Assembly (NCBI GenBank): GCA_016191345.1
Contig: JACPOU010000032.1
Location: 44,699 to 108,698 of the forward strand
Reading direction: 5' to 3'
From: Chloroflexota bacterium
GTDB lineage: Bacteria; Chloroflexota; Limnocylindria; Limnocylindrales; CSP1-4
DNA length: 64,000 nt
Positions within the stretch are counted from its first letter, which is position 1, and every line of letters begins with the position of its first letter. The notes beneath the pieces were generated by a model that worked only from the letters and a program-made list of their open reading frames with translations, was not told the DNA's origin and did no database searches. Position numbers and translations under genes: made by a program. Shown here one piece after another: positions 51,540 through 59,841 of this stretch.

Positions 51540-53987
51540 TCAGCGCGGCGCGAAGGGGCTCGGCGCGCCGGAGGCGATGATCGAGGCGGCAGTGTGGGCC
51601 ACGGGTGCCGGGCGGGGAGCGAGCCTCGCTGCAACTTCGAAGGACGCGCCGTTGGCGCCAGGTCGGGGCGGGCTGGGCGCGACTGACGGATCGCCGGGCG
51701 GGCCACCGCCGACCTCCCCAGCGAGCGTCACGAGGTCAAGGGTCGGGAGATCCACGATGACCCCCGGCCGGCCGAGCAGGTAGCCCTGTCCGGCATCGAC
51801 GTCCAGCTGGCGGATCATCTGGAGCTGGGCGGGGGTCTCGACGCCCTCGGCGATCGTCAGGGCACCCCAGCGCCGGGCGAGCCCCACGAGCGAGGTCAGG
51901 ACGGAGAGCGTCTGGTCCGTGCTCGCGCCGCCCTGGACGAGCGAGAGATCGATCTTCACGACGTCGAACCGGAACTGGCTGAGCAGCCGGAGGCCCGCAT
52001 TCCCCGCGCCGACGTCATCGGCGGCCACGCGGATTCCCGCCTCCTGCAGCTGCAGGATCGTCGCGCGGAGGCGGTCAGGATCCCGGATCGCGTCGCGCTC
52101 GGTCAGCTCCAGGATCACCCGGTCCGGCATCACGCCGTGGCGACGGAGGATGGCGAGGAAGACCGTGGCGTTGAACTCGGGGGCCTCGAAGCTGCGCGGG
52201 GAAACGTTGAGGGACAGCAGCGTGTCGTCCGCGATCCCCCGGGCGCCGCGAAGGACGACGTCGAGCGCCGCGCGGTCGAGGTCGAGGACCCGGCCGGCGA
52301 TCTCCGCCGCATCGAAGAGCGCCCCCGTGTGCGGGAAGCCGCGCTCCGGCGAGACCCGGACGAGGCCCTCGTAGCCGAGGATCCGCCCGGTCGGCAGGTG
52401 GACGATGGGCTGGTAGACGGGGGTCATTGCGTTCGCCTCAATGACGACGGAGATGGCCGCCGACAGCTCGGACCGCATGCCCTCGTCCACGTGGCCTCGA
52501 TCCTGGGCCGGATCGAACACGGTGACGACGGTCCGCCCGCCGCGCTTGCCCCGGTAGAGGGCGGCGTCCGCCTGTGCCGTGAGCTCCAGCCGGGTGTCGC
52601 CAAAGGCCGGGCAGGCGGTGACCCCGGCGGAGAAGGAGATGGGGCCCGTGTAGCGCCCGCCTGACCGATCCTCGAGGCCGCGGCTCAGGAGCCGCCTGGT
52701 CAGAACCTCGGCCCCGGCGACATCCGTGCTCGGCAGGAGCAGGGCGAATTCGTCGCCACCGATGCGGTAGCCGGCATCCGCGATGCGGACCGTGGAGCGG
52801 ATGAGGTCCCCGACCTCGCAGAGCAGCTCGTCGCCCGTGGCATGGCCGCGGGTGTCGTTGATCCGCTTGAACTCGTCGATGTCGAACAGCACCAGCGAGA
52901 AGGGGGTGTGGTACCGGCGCGCCTGGTCGACCATCCGGGCCACCGCTTCCTGGAATGCCCGGTGGTTGCCGAGGCCGGTGAGGTTGTCGCGCAGCGCCGC
53001 TGCACGGGCCGTCTCGTACAGGTCGTGGAGGTTGGCCCGCTGCGCCTCCAGCTCCGCCGCGGGCCGGATGATCTGCCGGCCCATCCACCAGATGACGCCG
53101 ACGAGCACCAGCAGGAGCCCGACGAGGGCTGCGAGGGCCGGGAACGGAATCGACGTGACGGGCAGCGGAGCGGAGGCCGCCACCTGCCAGCCTTCGAGAC
53201 CCGGGATGGCGATCGCGGCATTTGCCGTGGACGTCTGGGCCGTGTCGGTGGCGAGCTCGAGGACCGCTCCCGGCAGGTTCGGGCCAGGGGTGTTCCCGAG
53301 CGTCGCCAGCTGCTCGCCACCCGTGCCGAGGAGCTCGACGGTACGTCCGGCATCGGAACCCGCGATCGCCCATGCGGTCAGCGCTCCGAGGGGTACCAGG
53401 GCCACGGCGCTGCCCCCGGGCTTGCCCGGAGCCGGGCCGGTGATGGGCACCGAGATCACGAGGGCGGCGGGGGCGCCGGGCGCGCCGTCGCGCACGACGG
53501 TGAACGAGGCCCCATCTGCGCGCAGCGGGGTCACGGCGACCACGGAGATCGATGGGTCGCCCACGCCGGCGCGCAGGTCGCCGGCGACGCCGAGGATTGC
53601 CGCGCCGGCCACCGACGCAGATGGGCGCCGCAGGAGCTCGCCGAGCTGGTCCGCGACCGCCGCGACGCTCGGCCCGTCGGCTGGACCCTGGACGGCAGCA
53701 AGGGCGGCCTTGCTCGTGGCCACGGCGGTGAGGACGTCGCGGACGCCGGTCAGCTCGCGCCGGATCTCCGCTGCGGCGTGATCCGCATCGGAGGCCAGGC
53801 GTGCAGCGAGGGCGCTCCGGGTGTCGTCGAGGACCGCCCGGGCGAGCGGGGCGACGGCGGCGATCGGCAGGATCGCCACGGCGACCAGCGTCAGGGCGAG
53901 CCGAAGCTTGACGAGACGCAGGCTGTCGCGCCCATGCGCCTCGCCCGAACCGCTGGGAGATGCTTCGTCGCCGAGCCTGGAGTGCAT
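51540..53987 (-). CDS. membrane GGDEF-EAL c-di-GMP turnover protein
   Basis: An 815-residue sensor enzyme: TM helices at about 28-50 and 283-303 enclose a periplasmic sensing domain, then a coiled linker, GGDEF (about 325-490) and EAL (about 505-750). The cyclase site is intact (GGDEF at 410-414) with an RxxD product-inhibition site (RIAD, 401-404). In the EAL domain the signature is EGL, and NVS, ELTE, ADD, KID, EGVE and QGY all remain, so phosphodiesterase activity is plausible. The C-terminal 65 residues are Pro/Ala-rich. ATG at 53987. It lies directly upstream of a c-di-GMP riboswitch-controlled gene. Confidence 0.93.
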   Translation of the reverse strand: MHSRLGDEASPSGSGEAHGRDSLRLVKLRLALTLVAVAILPIAAVAPLARAVLDDTRSALAARLASDADHAAAEIRRELTGVRDVLTAVATSKAALAAVQGPADGPSVAAVADQLGELLRRPSASVAGAAILGVAGDLRAGVGDPSISVVAVTPLRADGASFTVVRDGAPGAPAALVISVPITGPAPGKPGGSAVALVPLGALTAWAIAGSDAGRTVELLGTGGEQLATLGNTPGPNLPGAVLELATDTAQTSTANAAIAIPGLEGWQVAASAPLPVTSIPFPALAALVGLLLVLVGVIWWMGRQIIRPAAELEAQRANLHDLYETARAAALRDNLTGLGNHRAFQEAVARMVDQARRYHTPFSLVLFDIDEFKRINDTRGHATGDELLCEVGDLIRSTVRIADAGYRIGGDEFALLLPSTDVAGAEVLTRRLLSRGLEDRSGGRYTGPISFSAGVTACPAFGDTRLELTAQADAALYRGKRGGRTVVTVFDPAQDRGHVDEGMRSELSAAISVVIEANAMTPVYQPIVHLPTGRILGYEGLVRVSPERGFPHTGALFDAAEIAGRVLDLDRAALDVVLRGARGIADDTLLSLNVSPRSFEAPEFNATVFLAILRRHGVMPDRVILELTERDAIRDPDRLRATILQLQEAGIRVAADDVGAGNAGLRLLSQFRFDVVKIDLSLVQGGASTDQTLSVLTSLVGLARRWGALTIAEGVETPAQLQMIRQLDVDAGQGYLLGRPGVIVDLPTLDLVTLAGEVGGGPPGDPSVAPSPPRPGANGASFEVAARLAPRPAPVAHTAASIIASGAPSPFAPR

Positions 53988-54011
53988 CGAGTCCTTCGGG
54001 GCGGAAAACGG

Positions 54012-54059
54012 CCAGATGGGTATCGCAGGTCGCGTTGCCCGTGGGCAGACACCCATTGG
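54012..54059 (-). promoter_or_regulatory. two-tier hairpin in the GGDEF-EAL leader
   Basis: Outer arms ATGGGT/ACCCAT (54016-54021 and 54051-54056), extended by CCA/TGG pairing, enclose an inner TGCCC-gt-GGGCA hairpin. It ends 25 bases before the start codon on the minus strand and could affect initiation. It does not match a riboswitch I know. Confidence 0.4.
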
Positions 54060-54117
54060 TCCCATGGCCCCCGGACCATCGGCTCGGGGCCGGCCAGCCC
54101 GGCCTCGCGAGGACGCC

Positions 54118-54849
54118 TCAGATCCGGATCGTGCCGCCGGGCTCGGGCGCGTGGACCTCGACGTCGCCGAGGCCGCGTCCCGCGAGCGCCTCGCGCAGCT
54201 GGCCGGGCGTGCCTGCGAGGGCGGGGAACGTCCCGTAGTGGATCGGCATGACCTGCCGGACGCCGAGCAGCTCCGCGGCGATCGCGGCTGCCGTGGGATC
54301 CATCGTGTAGTGCCCGCCGATCGGGAGCAGCGCGACATCCGGCCGGAACAGCTCGCCGATGTAGCGCATGTCGCCGAAGACCGCCGTGTCGCCGGCGTGG
54401 TAGACGCGGGTCCCATTCTCCATCTCGATGACGAAGCCGACCGGCTCGCCGAGGTAGGCCGTCGTCTCGCCGCCGGCGTTCCAGGTCCCGGCCGAATGGT
54501 CCGCGCCGGTCATCGAGATCCGCAGGCCGGCTGCCTCAACCGTCCCGCCCTTGTTCATCCCGATCACGCGGTCGGCACCGGCGTAGTTCCGCCTCAGCCA
54601 GAGCTCCAGCTCGTGGATGGCGGGCCAGGCCGGGCGCGTCCGCGACGCGATCTGGAGCGCATCGCCCAGGTGGTCGTCATGGCCGTGGGTGACGAGGAGG
54701 ACGTCGCAGCGATCCACCGCCTCCGGCGGCCGCGGGCTCCGCGGATTGCCGAACCACGGGTCGATGAGGACGGTCCGGCCGCCCGGTGTCGCGATCTCCA
54801 CGCATGCGTGGCCGTACCAGGTGATCGCCGTCGCATCGCCGTCAGACAT
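54118..54849 (-). CDS. metallo-beta-lactamase-fold hydrolase (UPF0173 type)
   Basis: A 243-residue metal-dependent hydrolase. The motif THGHDDHLGD holds His55, His57, Asp59 and His60; further ligands are in GADHSAG, YHAGDTAVFGD and MPIHYGTFP. This pattern and length match the UPF0173/YtkL group, whose substrates are poorly known. The ATG has GGAGG at good spacing. It precedes the GGDEF-EAL gene by about 130 bases on the same strand and is divergent from the M23 peptidase gene. Confidence 0.9.
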   Translation of the reverse strand: MSDGDATAITWYGHACVEIATPGGRTVLIDPWFGNPRSPRPPEAVDRCDVLLVTHGHDDHLGDALQIASRTRPAWPAIHELELWLRRNYAGADRVIGMNKGGTVEAAGLRISMTGADHSAGTWNAGGETTAYLGEPVGFVIEMENGTRVYHAGDTAVFGDMRYIGELFRPDVALLPIGGHYTMDPTAAAIAAELLGVRQVMPIHYGTFPALAGTPGQLREALAGRGLGDVEVHAPEPGGTIRI

Positions 54850-55136
54850 CGTTCAACCTCCCGCCGGAATCGTCGTCCGGCCCGGCCCCGCCGTTGCAAT
54901 GCCCGCCACCGCCGAGTCGTGGCACAATCGCATCTGATCGCGGGCTCGTCGCATATCAGCAGCGTGACGATCCGGTCGCATCGTCCCCGCCGATCATCCC
55001 CAGCAACCCCCGCAGCCGCGCCCGGGCATCGATGTGTCCGGCGCCACGCGGGCCATCCATACGCTGCCTCCGGCTCACCCGGAGGCTCCTGGTAGAAAGG
55101 AGCTCGGGCTGCGCTCCGGCGTGCCCGCAACCTCGC

Positions 55137-55616
55137 ATGCGCAATGTACAGCGCTCGTTCCTGGCGGCCGTGGCAGCCGCCCTCATCCTGCCCTCGATCG
55201 CCCTGGCCTCGTGGCCCGTGGCGACCACCTCCTCCTACGTCAGCCAGTGGTTTCGCGGCAGTCACTACGGGCTGGACATCGCGGCTGCCGCCGGCACCCG
55301 CGTCGTGCCCATGCGGAGTGGCACGGTGGTCTTCGCCGGCTGGCGGAACAACTGCGGCGGCTACCAGGTCTGGGTCTCGCACGGCAATGGCCTCTACTCC
55401 GCCTACTACCATCTCGGCTCCGAGACCTCGTACCGGGGAAAGCCGGTGTACGGCCAGAAGACCACCCTCGGCTACGTGGGCCGGAGCGGCTGCGTGACCG
55501 GCAACCACGTCCACATGGAGGTCTGGCGGGGCTATCCGTGGGCCCGCGGCTCCTACCGGGTGAATCCCTGGAACTACGTCGCCAGCGGCAGCTACCTCCC
55601 CTACCGCTACCGCTGA
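55137..55616 (+). CDS. secreted M23 (LytM-like) peptidoglycan endopeptidase
   Basis: A 159-residue exported zinc peptidase: signal peptide (residues 1-25, ending IALASW), then an M23 domain with His43 and Asp47 (HYGLDIAA) and the HxH motif His124/His126 (GNHVHMEVW); His92 is the likely catalytic base. Cys73 and Cys119 could form a disulphide. The catalytic domain is compact, with no SH3, LysM or coiled coil. ATG at 55137. The 287-base upstream region was checked for the c-di-AMP riboswitch often seen in front of wall hydrolases; none was recognised. Role: peptide cross-link cleavage during growth or division. Confidence 0.88.
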   Translation: MRNVQRSFLAAVAAALILPSIALASWPVATTSSYVSQWFRGSHYGLDIAAAAGTRVVPMRSGTVVFAGWRNNCGGYQVWVSHGNGLYSAYYHLGSETSYRGKPVYGQKTTLGYVGRSGCVTGNHVHMEVWRGYPWARGSYRVNPWNYVASGSYLPYRYR

Positions 55617-55664
55617 CCGCCGCCCGGGACGGCCGAGTCCGGCGGCCGTCCCGGAGGCCCGCGC

Positions 55665-55670
55665 TACACT
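55665..55670 (+). promoter_or_regulatory. -10 box of a leaderless promoter
   Basis: TACACT ends seven bases before the GTG at 55678, with the same following bases (CGCG) as at 4332. No Shine-Dalgarno lies between. Confidence 0.6.
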
Positions 55671-55677
55671 CGCGAGC

Positions 55678-56517
55678 GTGCCGGCCACCCAGATCGCAGC
55701 CAACCTCGCGTTCATCAACTGGACGGTCCTGACCGGCCTCGCGATCGGTTCCTTCGGGGCCGTGGTCGTGGGGCTCCTGCGGACCTCCGCGACGAGGGGC
55801 TATCTCGGCTTCGTGGCCTTCACGGCCTCGATCTTCGCGGGCCTCGCCTGGCTCTCCGAGGGCGGCCTCCCGAACCCGGCCGTGTCCGACAGCATGGGCA
55901 TCTGGGACCCCGCCTGGTCGGGGCCGCGCGCGATCGGCCTCGGCATCTTCGCGATCCTCGCGCTCGGCACGTCGATCGCGATCTTCCGCGGAGCCCGCTC
56001 GGTTCGGGCCGCGGCCCCGGCCGCGGCGGGGGCCGGGTTCGTGCTCGTCGCCGCCTCGGCGTCGTGGGGCGGCTCGACACCGGGTTCGCTCCTCCTCTTC
56101 GTCCAGCTCGCGCTCCTCGCGGCCGCCACTGGCGGCGTCTGGGCGGCGATGATCCTCGGCCACTGGTACCTCGTGACCCCGAAGCTCCCCGAGGCACCGC
56201 TCGTCCTCTTCAGCCGCCTGCTCATGGCCGTGGTGGCGGTCCAGCTCGTCCTGTTCGTGGCGTGGGTCGCGACGGGGGCGGGTCCCGCCGGCCTGGCCGG
56301 GCTCGGGGCGCTGTCGGGAAGCTGGGCGCTGTTCGTCTGGCTGCGACTCGTGGTCGGCATCGTCTTCCCGCTCATCGTCAGCTGGGCCGCGGTCCAGACG
56401 GCGCGCTCGCGGTCGATGGAATCGGCGACCGGGCTGCTCTACATCAATGTCGGCACCATCGCGGCCGGCACGATCCTCGCGGCCGGCCTCTACTTCGGCG
56501 CCGGCCTGCTGGTCTAG
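55678..56517 (+). CDS. polytopic membrane protein of unknown function
   Basis: A 279-residue integral membrane protein with about eight hydrophobic helices and short loops. A recognisable stretch is GHWYLVTPKLPEAPL around residues 160-175, and INVGTIAAGTILAAGLYFGAG at the C terminus. The buried His-Trp-Tyr could bind haem or a quinone, but I do not recognise the family. The GTG is fixed by a leaderless -10 box. It lies nine bases before the O-methyltransferase gene, so they are probably co-transcribed. Confidence 0.7.
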   Translation: MPATQIAANLAFINWTVLTGLAIGSFGAVVVGLLRTSATRGYLGFVAFTASIFAGLAWLSEGGLPNPAVSDSMGIWDPAWSGPRAIGLGIFAILALGTSIAIFRGARSVRAAAPAAAGAGFVLVAASASWGGSTPGSLLLFVQLALLAAATGGVWAAMILGHWYLVTPKLPEAPLVLFSRLLMAVVAVQLVLFVAWVATGAGPAGLAGLGALSGSWALFVWLRLVVGIVFPLIVSWAAVQTARSRSMESATGLLYINVGTIAAGTILAAGLYFGAGLLV

Positions 56518-56526
56518 GAGGTCCCG

Positions 56527-57189
56527 GTGAAAGCGGATCGCAACTGGCTCCCCGACGCGACCGACGTCGACTGGATCGAATCCCTGGGCCGGCCGGTCCA
56601 CCCGGCGCTCGCCGCGCTCGAGGCGGCCGCGGCGCCCGGCCATGTCCCGATCGTCGATCGCGAATCCGGCCGCGTCCTCGGCGTCCTCGCCGCCGGGCGG
56701 CGGCACATCGTGGAGGTGGGCACGGCCATCGGCTACTCGACCCTCTGGATGGCGCTGGGGCAACCCGCCGACGGGCGGATCGTGACGATCGACCCGGACC
56801 GCAGCCGGACCGACGTCGCCCGGGCCGCGTGGCGGCAGGCCGGCATTCCCGACGACCAGGTTGCGGTCGTCAACGCGCCGGCGCTGGATGCGTTTGCGGC
56901 AGGGCTCCCGGAACTCGCCGGCCCGTTCGACCTGGCCTTCATCGACGCGCTCAAGGAGGAGTACGGCGCCTACCTCGACGCCATCCTGCCGCGCCTGGAG
57001 CCTGGCGCCCTGCTCGTCGCCGACAACATCCTCTGGAGCGGCCGGACCTCGGGGAGCCGGCCCTCGCGGCCGGGTGACGGCTCCGACGAGCTGCGGGCGT
57101 TCAGCGCCCGGGTTCTCGCCGACGAGCGCTTCTCGGGCACGATTCTGCCCCTTGGCGACGGGCTCCTCGTGGCGACGTACCGGCCGTGA
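56527..57189 (+). CDS. SAM-dependent O-methyltransferase (COMT/type 3)
   Basis: A 220-residue class I methyltransferase. Motif I is VEVGTAIGYSTLWMA, the acidic ribose ligand is in VTIDPDRS, and the metal Asp region is DLAFIDALKEEYGAYL followed by LLVADNILW, typical of catechol-type, divalent-metal O-methyltransferases (Pfam family 3). AGGAGG lies shortly before the GTG. Its stop overlaps the MoaD-MoaE start by four bases. The acceptor is unknown; broad catechol or caffeoyl-CoA-like substrates are usual. Confidence 0.9.
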   Translation: MKADRNWLPDATDVDWIESLGRPVHPALAALEAAAAPGHVPIVDRESGRVLGVLAAGRRHIVEVGTAIGYSTLWMALGQPADGRIVTIDPDRSRTDVARAAWRQAGIPDDQVAVVNAPALDAFAAGLPELAGPFDLAFIDALKEEYGAYLDAILPRLEPGALLVADNILWSGRTSGSRPSRPGDGSDELRAFSARVLADERFSGTILPLGDGLLVATYRP

Positions 57190-57959
57190 CCGCCGGCGGG
57201 CGGGCACGCGTCCGGGTCCGGGTGCGCCTCTTCGCGATCCAGCGGGAGCTCGCGGGCACCCGGGAGGCGCTCGTGGAGCTCTCGGCTCCCGCCGCGGTCG
57301 ATGACGCGTGGGCGGCCCTCGTCGCCGCGTACCCCGTCCTCGCGCCGGGCCGGTCCTCCGTCCGCTTCGCCGTGAACGGCGTCTACGCGGATCCTGACAC
57401 GCCCCTCGCGGACGGCGACGAGGTCGCGATGATCCCGCCGGTGAGCGGTGGTACCGGGCCCGGTGAGCGGAGGGTCCTGCGGCTCCAGGCGGCGCCCTTC
57501 GAGCCCGGGATCCTCGATGCCCTCGCGGCCGAGCTCGCCTCGCCCGAGGACGGGGCCGTGGTCGGATTCCTCGGCGTGACGCGCCGTTCGCCCGGGACCC
57601 CGGCGCCGGGGCAGGAGGCCGCCGCGGCCAGCCACGCGGATCGCGCGGTCCTCGCCCTGGAATACGAGGCGCTCGAGCCGATGGCCGTCCGCATCCTCGC
57701 TGACATCGCCGCCGAGATCGCGTCCCGCTTCGATGTGCACCGCCTCGCGATCGTTCATCGGACCGGCGATGTGCCGCTGGGCGAGGCGTCGGTCGCGATC
57801 GTCGCCTGCGCCCCCCACCGGCGCGCGGCCTTCGAGGCCGCCGCCTACGCGATCGACGAGACGAAGGCCCGGGCCCCGATCTGGAAGGCCGAACGCTTCG
57901 AGGACGGCCATGTCTGGATCGGCGAGCCGCCGCGCGACGGCCCGCCCCCGGGCGCCTGA
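57186..57959 (+). CDS. fused MoaD-MoaE molybdopterin synthase
   Basis: A 257-residue fusion of both molybdopterin synthase subunits. Residues 8-89 are MoaD-like (beta-grasp) and end MIPPVSGG; Gly88-Gly89 is the site that must be free to carry the thiocarboxylate. Residues 95-245 are MoaE, with active-site Lys227 and Lys234 (ETKARAPIWKAERFEDG) at the E. coli spacing of seven. Mycobacterial MoaX has the same fusion and is cleaved after the Gly-Gly. Overlaps the methyltransferase by four bases. No other moa genes are nearby. Confidence 0.9.
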   Translation: MTAGGRARVRVRVRLFAIQRELAGTREALVELSAPAAVDDAWAALVAAYPVLAPGRSSVRFAVNGVYADPDTPLADGDEVAMIPPVSGGTGPGERRVLRLQAAPFEPGILDALAAELASPEDGAVVGFLGVTRRSPGTPAPGQEAAAASHADRAVLALEYEALEPMAVRILADIAAEIASRFDVHRLAIVHRTGDVPLGEASVAIVACAPHRRAAFEAAAYAIDETKARAPIWKAERFEDGHVWIGEPPRDGPPPGA

Positions 57960-58016
57960 GCCCGGCCCGGCCGAGTCCTGAATCCCGCGGCCCGTCCTCC
58001 CGTCGCCCCGGGACCG

Positions 58017-58022
58017 TATGCT
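58017..58022 (+). promoter_or_regulatory. -10 box of a leaderless promoter
   Basis: TATGCT ends seven bases before the ATG at 58030. An upstream ATG at 58018 lies inside this box, which argues for the later start. Confidence 0.6.
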
Positions 58023-58029
58023 CTCGGGC

Positions 58030-59607
58030 ATGGCACCGACGATCGCCACGGGGGAGCTCGTCGCGGACCTCGACCGACTCCGCGAGCGGGCTGACGCGCT
58101 CGCCGCGAGCCTCGGCACCGCCGCGGCGGCATCGCGGACGCTGGGTCGGGAGCGGGCCGTACTTCGCCTCCTCGGCATCACGGGCATCGACCGGGAGGGC
58201 CGCCCCCTCGCCGCGGAGGTCGTCGATCGCTACGTCAGCGGCCGCCGCGACCGCCTCGCGAGCGGCGTGGCGCTCCCGTTCGCGATCGCCCTCCTCGAGT
58301 ACGACGCGGGCCCACAGCAGATGGCGCTCGACATCGCGGGCGGAGCCGTGGACCTCGCCCTCGAGGCGCAGCTGCTTGCCGATCCCCCGCGACGGGCGGC
58401 GGCCACCGTCCACCTCGAGCGGCTCGTCGCCGCGGCCGTGGATCGGATCGACGCCAACCGGACGGCCCGTCGCGACCTCATCGCGGTCCTCGGCGACCGC
58501 GGTGCTCCGTGGATCGGGACCACGCTCATCGAGCCTTCCGCGCTGGGGGCGGCCTCGGAGGCCGCCGAGCTCGTCCGCGCCGGGGCAGACGTGGTTCGCG
58601 TCGAGGTTCCCGTCGGGCGTGAGCTCGCGGCACGACTCGGCGAGATCGGCCAGCCCATCGCCGCATGGCGCCCCGGCGACGACCACGAGGCGGACCCGGC
58701 GCCTTCCGGGAGCCAGCGCGGCCTGACCCGTCTCCGGGACGCCCTGGACCGCGCCGCCGCCGAGCGCGGCGCCTACGTCCGCCTGGCGACGGCGCCGGCC
58801 CCGCTCGCCGGGCCCGAAGGGGCGATCGTCGCGGCCTTCGAGCGGGTGGACCTCCTGGAGCTGGACCCGATGGCCGAGATCGTCGCGACCGGCGTGGACG
58901 CGGACCGGGCGCTGTCTGACTTCGCCTTCGCCGCCCGTGTCGTGCGGCGGGGCGGCACGTCGATCCTTCTGGGCGCCGGGCCGCTCGTGGTGGCTCCGGA
59001 CCTCGATGCGGGCGTCAACTCGGACCCGGCGACCCGTGCCGGCCGGGGCCTCGCGCTCCAGGCGCTCGGCGTCGCCCTCGCCATTCGCCACGGCCTGGAT
59101 GCGTCCGCGGTCCTGGTCGGGGCGCTGCCGGCATGGATCGGCGACGAGCCGGACAGTGCGGCGCGGGCAGCGGGGGAGGTGGCACTCCGGCGCCACCTCT
59201 TCGCCGGCCACGACCTCGCGTTCCTGGAGCCCGCGTCACCCGGATCGGCGAGCCGCTGGTCGGCGATCTCATCGGCCGTGCTCCCGGGCAGCGGCACCGG
59301 GCTGATCCTCCGCCGCCCCGCTCCCGCGGCCGGCTTCGGGCCGATCGCGGACAGCGCTCGCGCCGCCGCCGAGGTCGCAGCGGCGCTTGGCGGTTCCCTC
59401 GAAGATCGGGCCATCGCCGGTGTGGCGCTCGAGCACGCCATGGCGGCGGTCGCCACCGCGATCGGGACCCTGGAGCGGCTGGACGGCGAGGGCTGGGCGT
59501 CCGTCGTCGGCCGGTCCGTGGACGGTTCCCAAGGCGGCCGGCTGGGCGGCGACGCGGTGGTACCGGCGGCGACGGTGTCCGATCCCGTGGAGGTCGCCTT
59601 CGGCTGA
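58030..59607 (+). CDS. lysine 5,6-aminomutase alpha-subunit-like protein
   Basis: A 525-residue protein whose N-terminal third (RAVLRLLGITGIDREGRPLA, then AAEVVDRYV) and TIM-barrel body, including GADVVRVEVPVGRELAARLGE, resemble the alpha subunit of adenosylcobalamin-dependent D-lysine/ornithine aminomutases (KamD/OraE); the length matches. The C terminus has ALEHAMAAVATAIGTLERLDG. In these enzymes the PLP lysine and B12-binding domain are on the partner subunit, which is not encoded here, nor are fermentation genes. It may therefore be an orphan with another role. Start fixed by a leaderless -10 box. Confidence 0.55.
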   Translation: MAPTIATGELVADLDRLRERADALAASLGTAAAASRTLGRERAVLRLLGITGIDREGRPLAAEVVDRYVSGRRDRLASGVALPFAIALLEYDAGPQQMALDIAGGAVDLALEAQLLADPPRRAAATVHLERLVAAAVDRIDANRTARRDLIAVLGDRGAPWIGTTLIEPSALGAASEAAELVRAGADVVRVEVPVGRELAARLGEIGQPIAAWRPGDDHEADPAPSGSQRGLTRLRDALDRAAAERGAYVRLATAPAPLAGPEGAIVAAFERVDLLELDPMAEIVATGVDADRALSDFAFAARVVRRGGTSILLGAGPLVVAPDLDAGVNSDPATRAGRGLALQALGVALAIRHGLDASAVLVGALPAWIGDEPDSAARAAGEVALRRHLFAGHDLAFLEPASPGSASRWSAISSAVLPGSGTGLILRRPAPAAGFGPIADSARAAAEVAAALGGSLEDRAIAGVALEHAMAAVATAIGTLERLDGEGWASVVGRSVDGSQGGRLGGDAVVPAATVSDPVEVAFG

Positions 59608-59715
59608 GCCGCCCGGCACATCTCCGGCGACGCATGGTGACGCTGTCGCCCACGCGCAAGCCGCAGCCGCGGATTCGGGTGTGGCTTGCGACGGGCCATC
59701 ACCGACGCTGGATGG

Positions 59716-59760
59716 ACCGCGCCCGCCGGCGTCCCCGGTGCCCGGCCGAGCGGGCGCGGT
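59716..59760. terminator. long inverted repeat after the aminomutase-like gene
   Basis: ACCGCGCCCGC (59716-59726) and GCGGGCGCGGT (59750-59760) form an 11-bp stem around a 23-base loop. It is followed by GATTCCC, with no U-run. It could be a weak bidirectional terminator between converging genes. Confidence 0.4.
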
Positions 59761-59775
59761 GATTCCCGTGCCAGG

Positions 59776-59841
59776 GACGAAGGCGCTACCCGATGAGGAC
59801 GAAGGCGCTACCCGATGAGGGCGAAGCGGCTACCCGATGAG
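59776..59841. repeat. 22-bp tandem triplication over the response-regulator stop
   Basis: GACGAAGGCGCTACCCGATGAG at 59776 and 59798 is perfect; the third copy at 59820 is slightly changed. On the minus strand each copy contains CTCATCGGGTAG, the last three codons and the stop of the response regulator, so the 3' end of that gene has been duplicated twice downstream. Confidence 0.85.

Noticed and set aside
54850..55136. c-di-AMP (ydaO) riboswitch before the M23 peptidase
   Set aside because: None of the conserved ydaO core blocks could be found, despite the gene type being a usual target.
55240..59211. 1323-codon minus-strand frame
   Set aside because: Antisense to five well-supported plus-strand genes; charged, repetitive composition.
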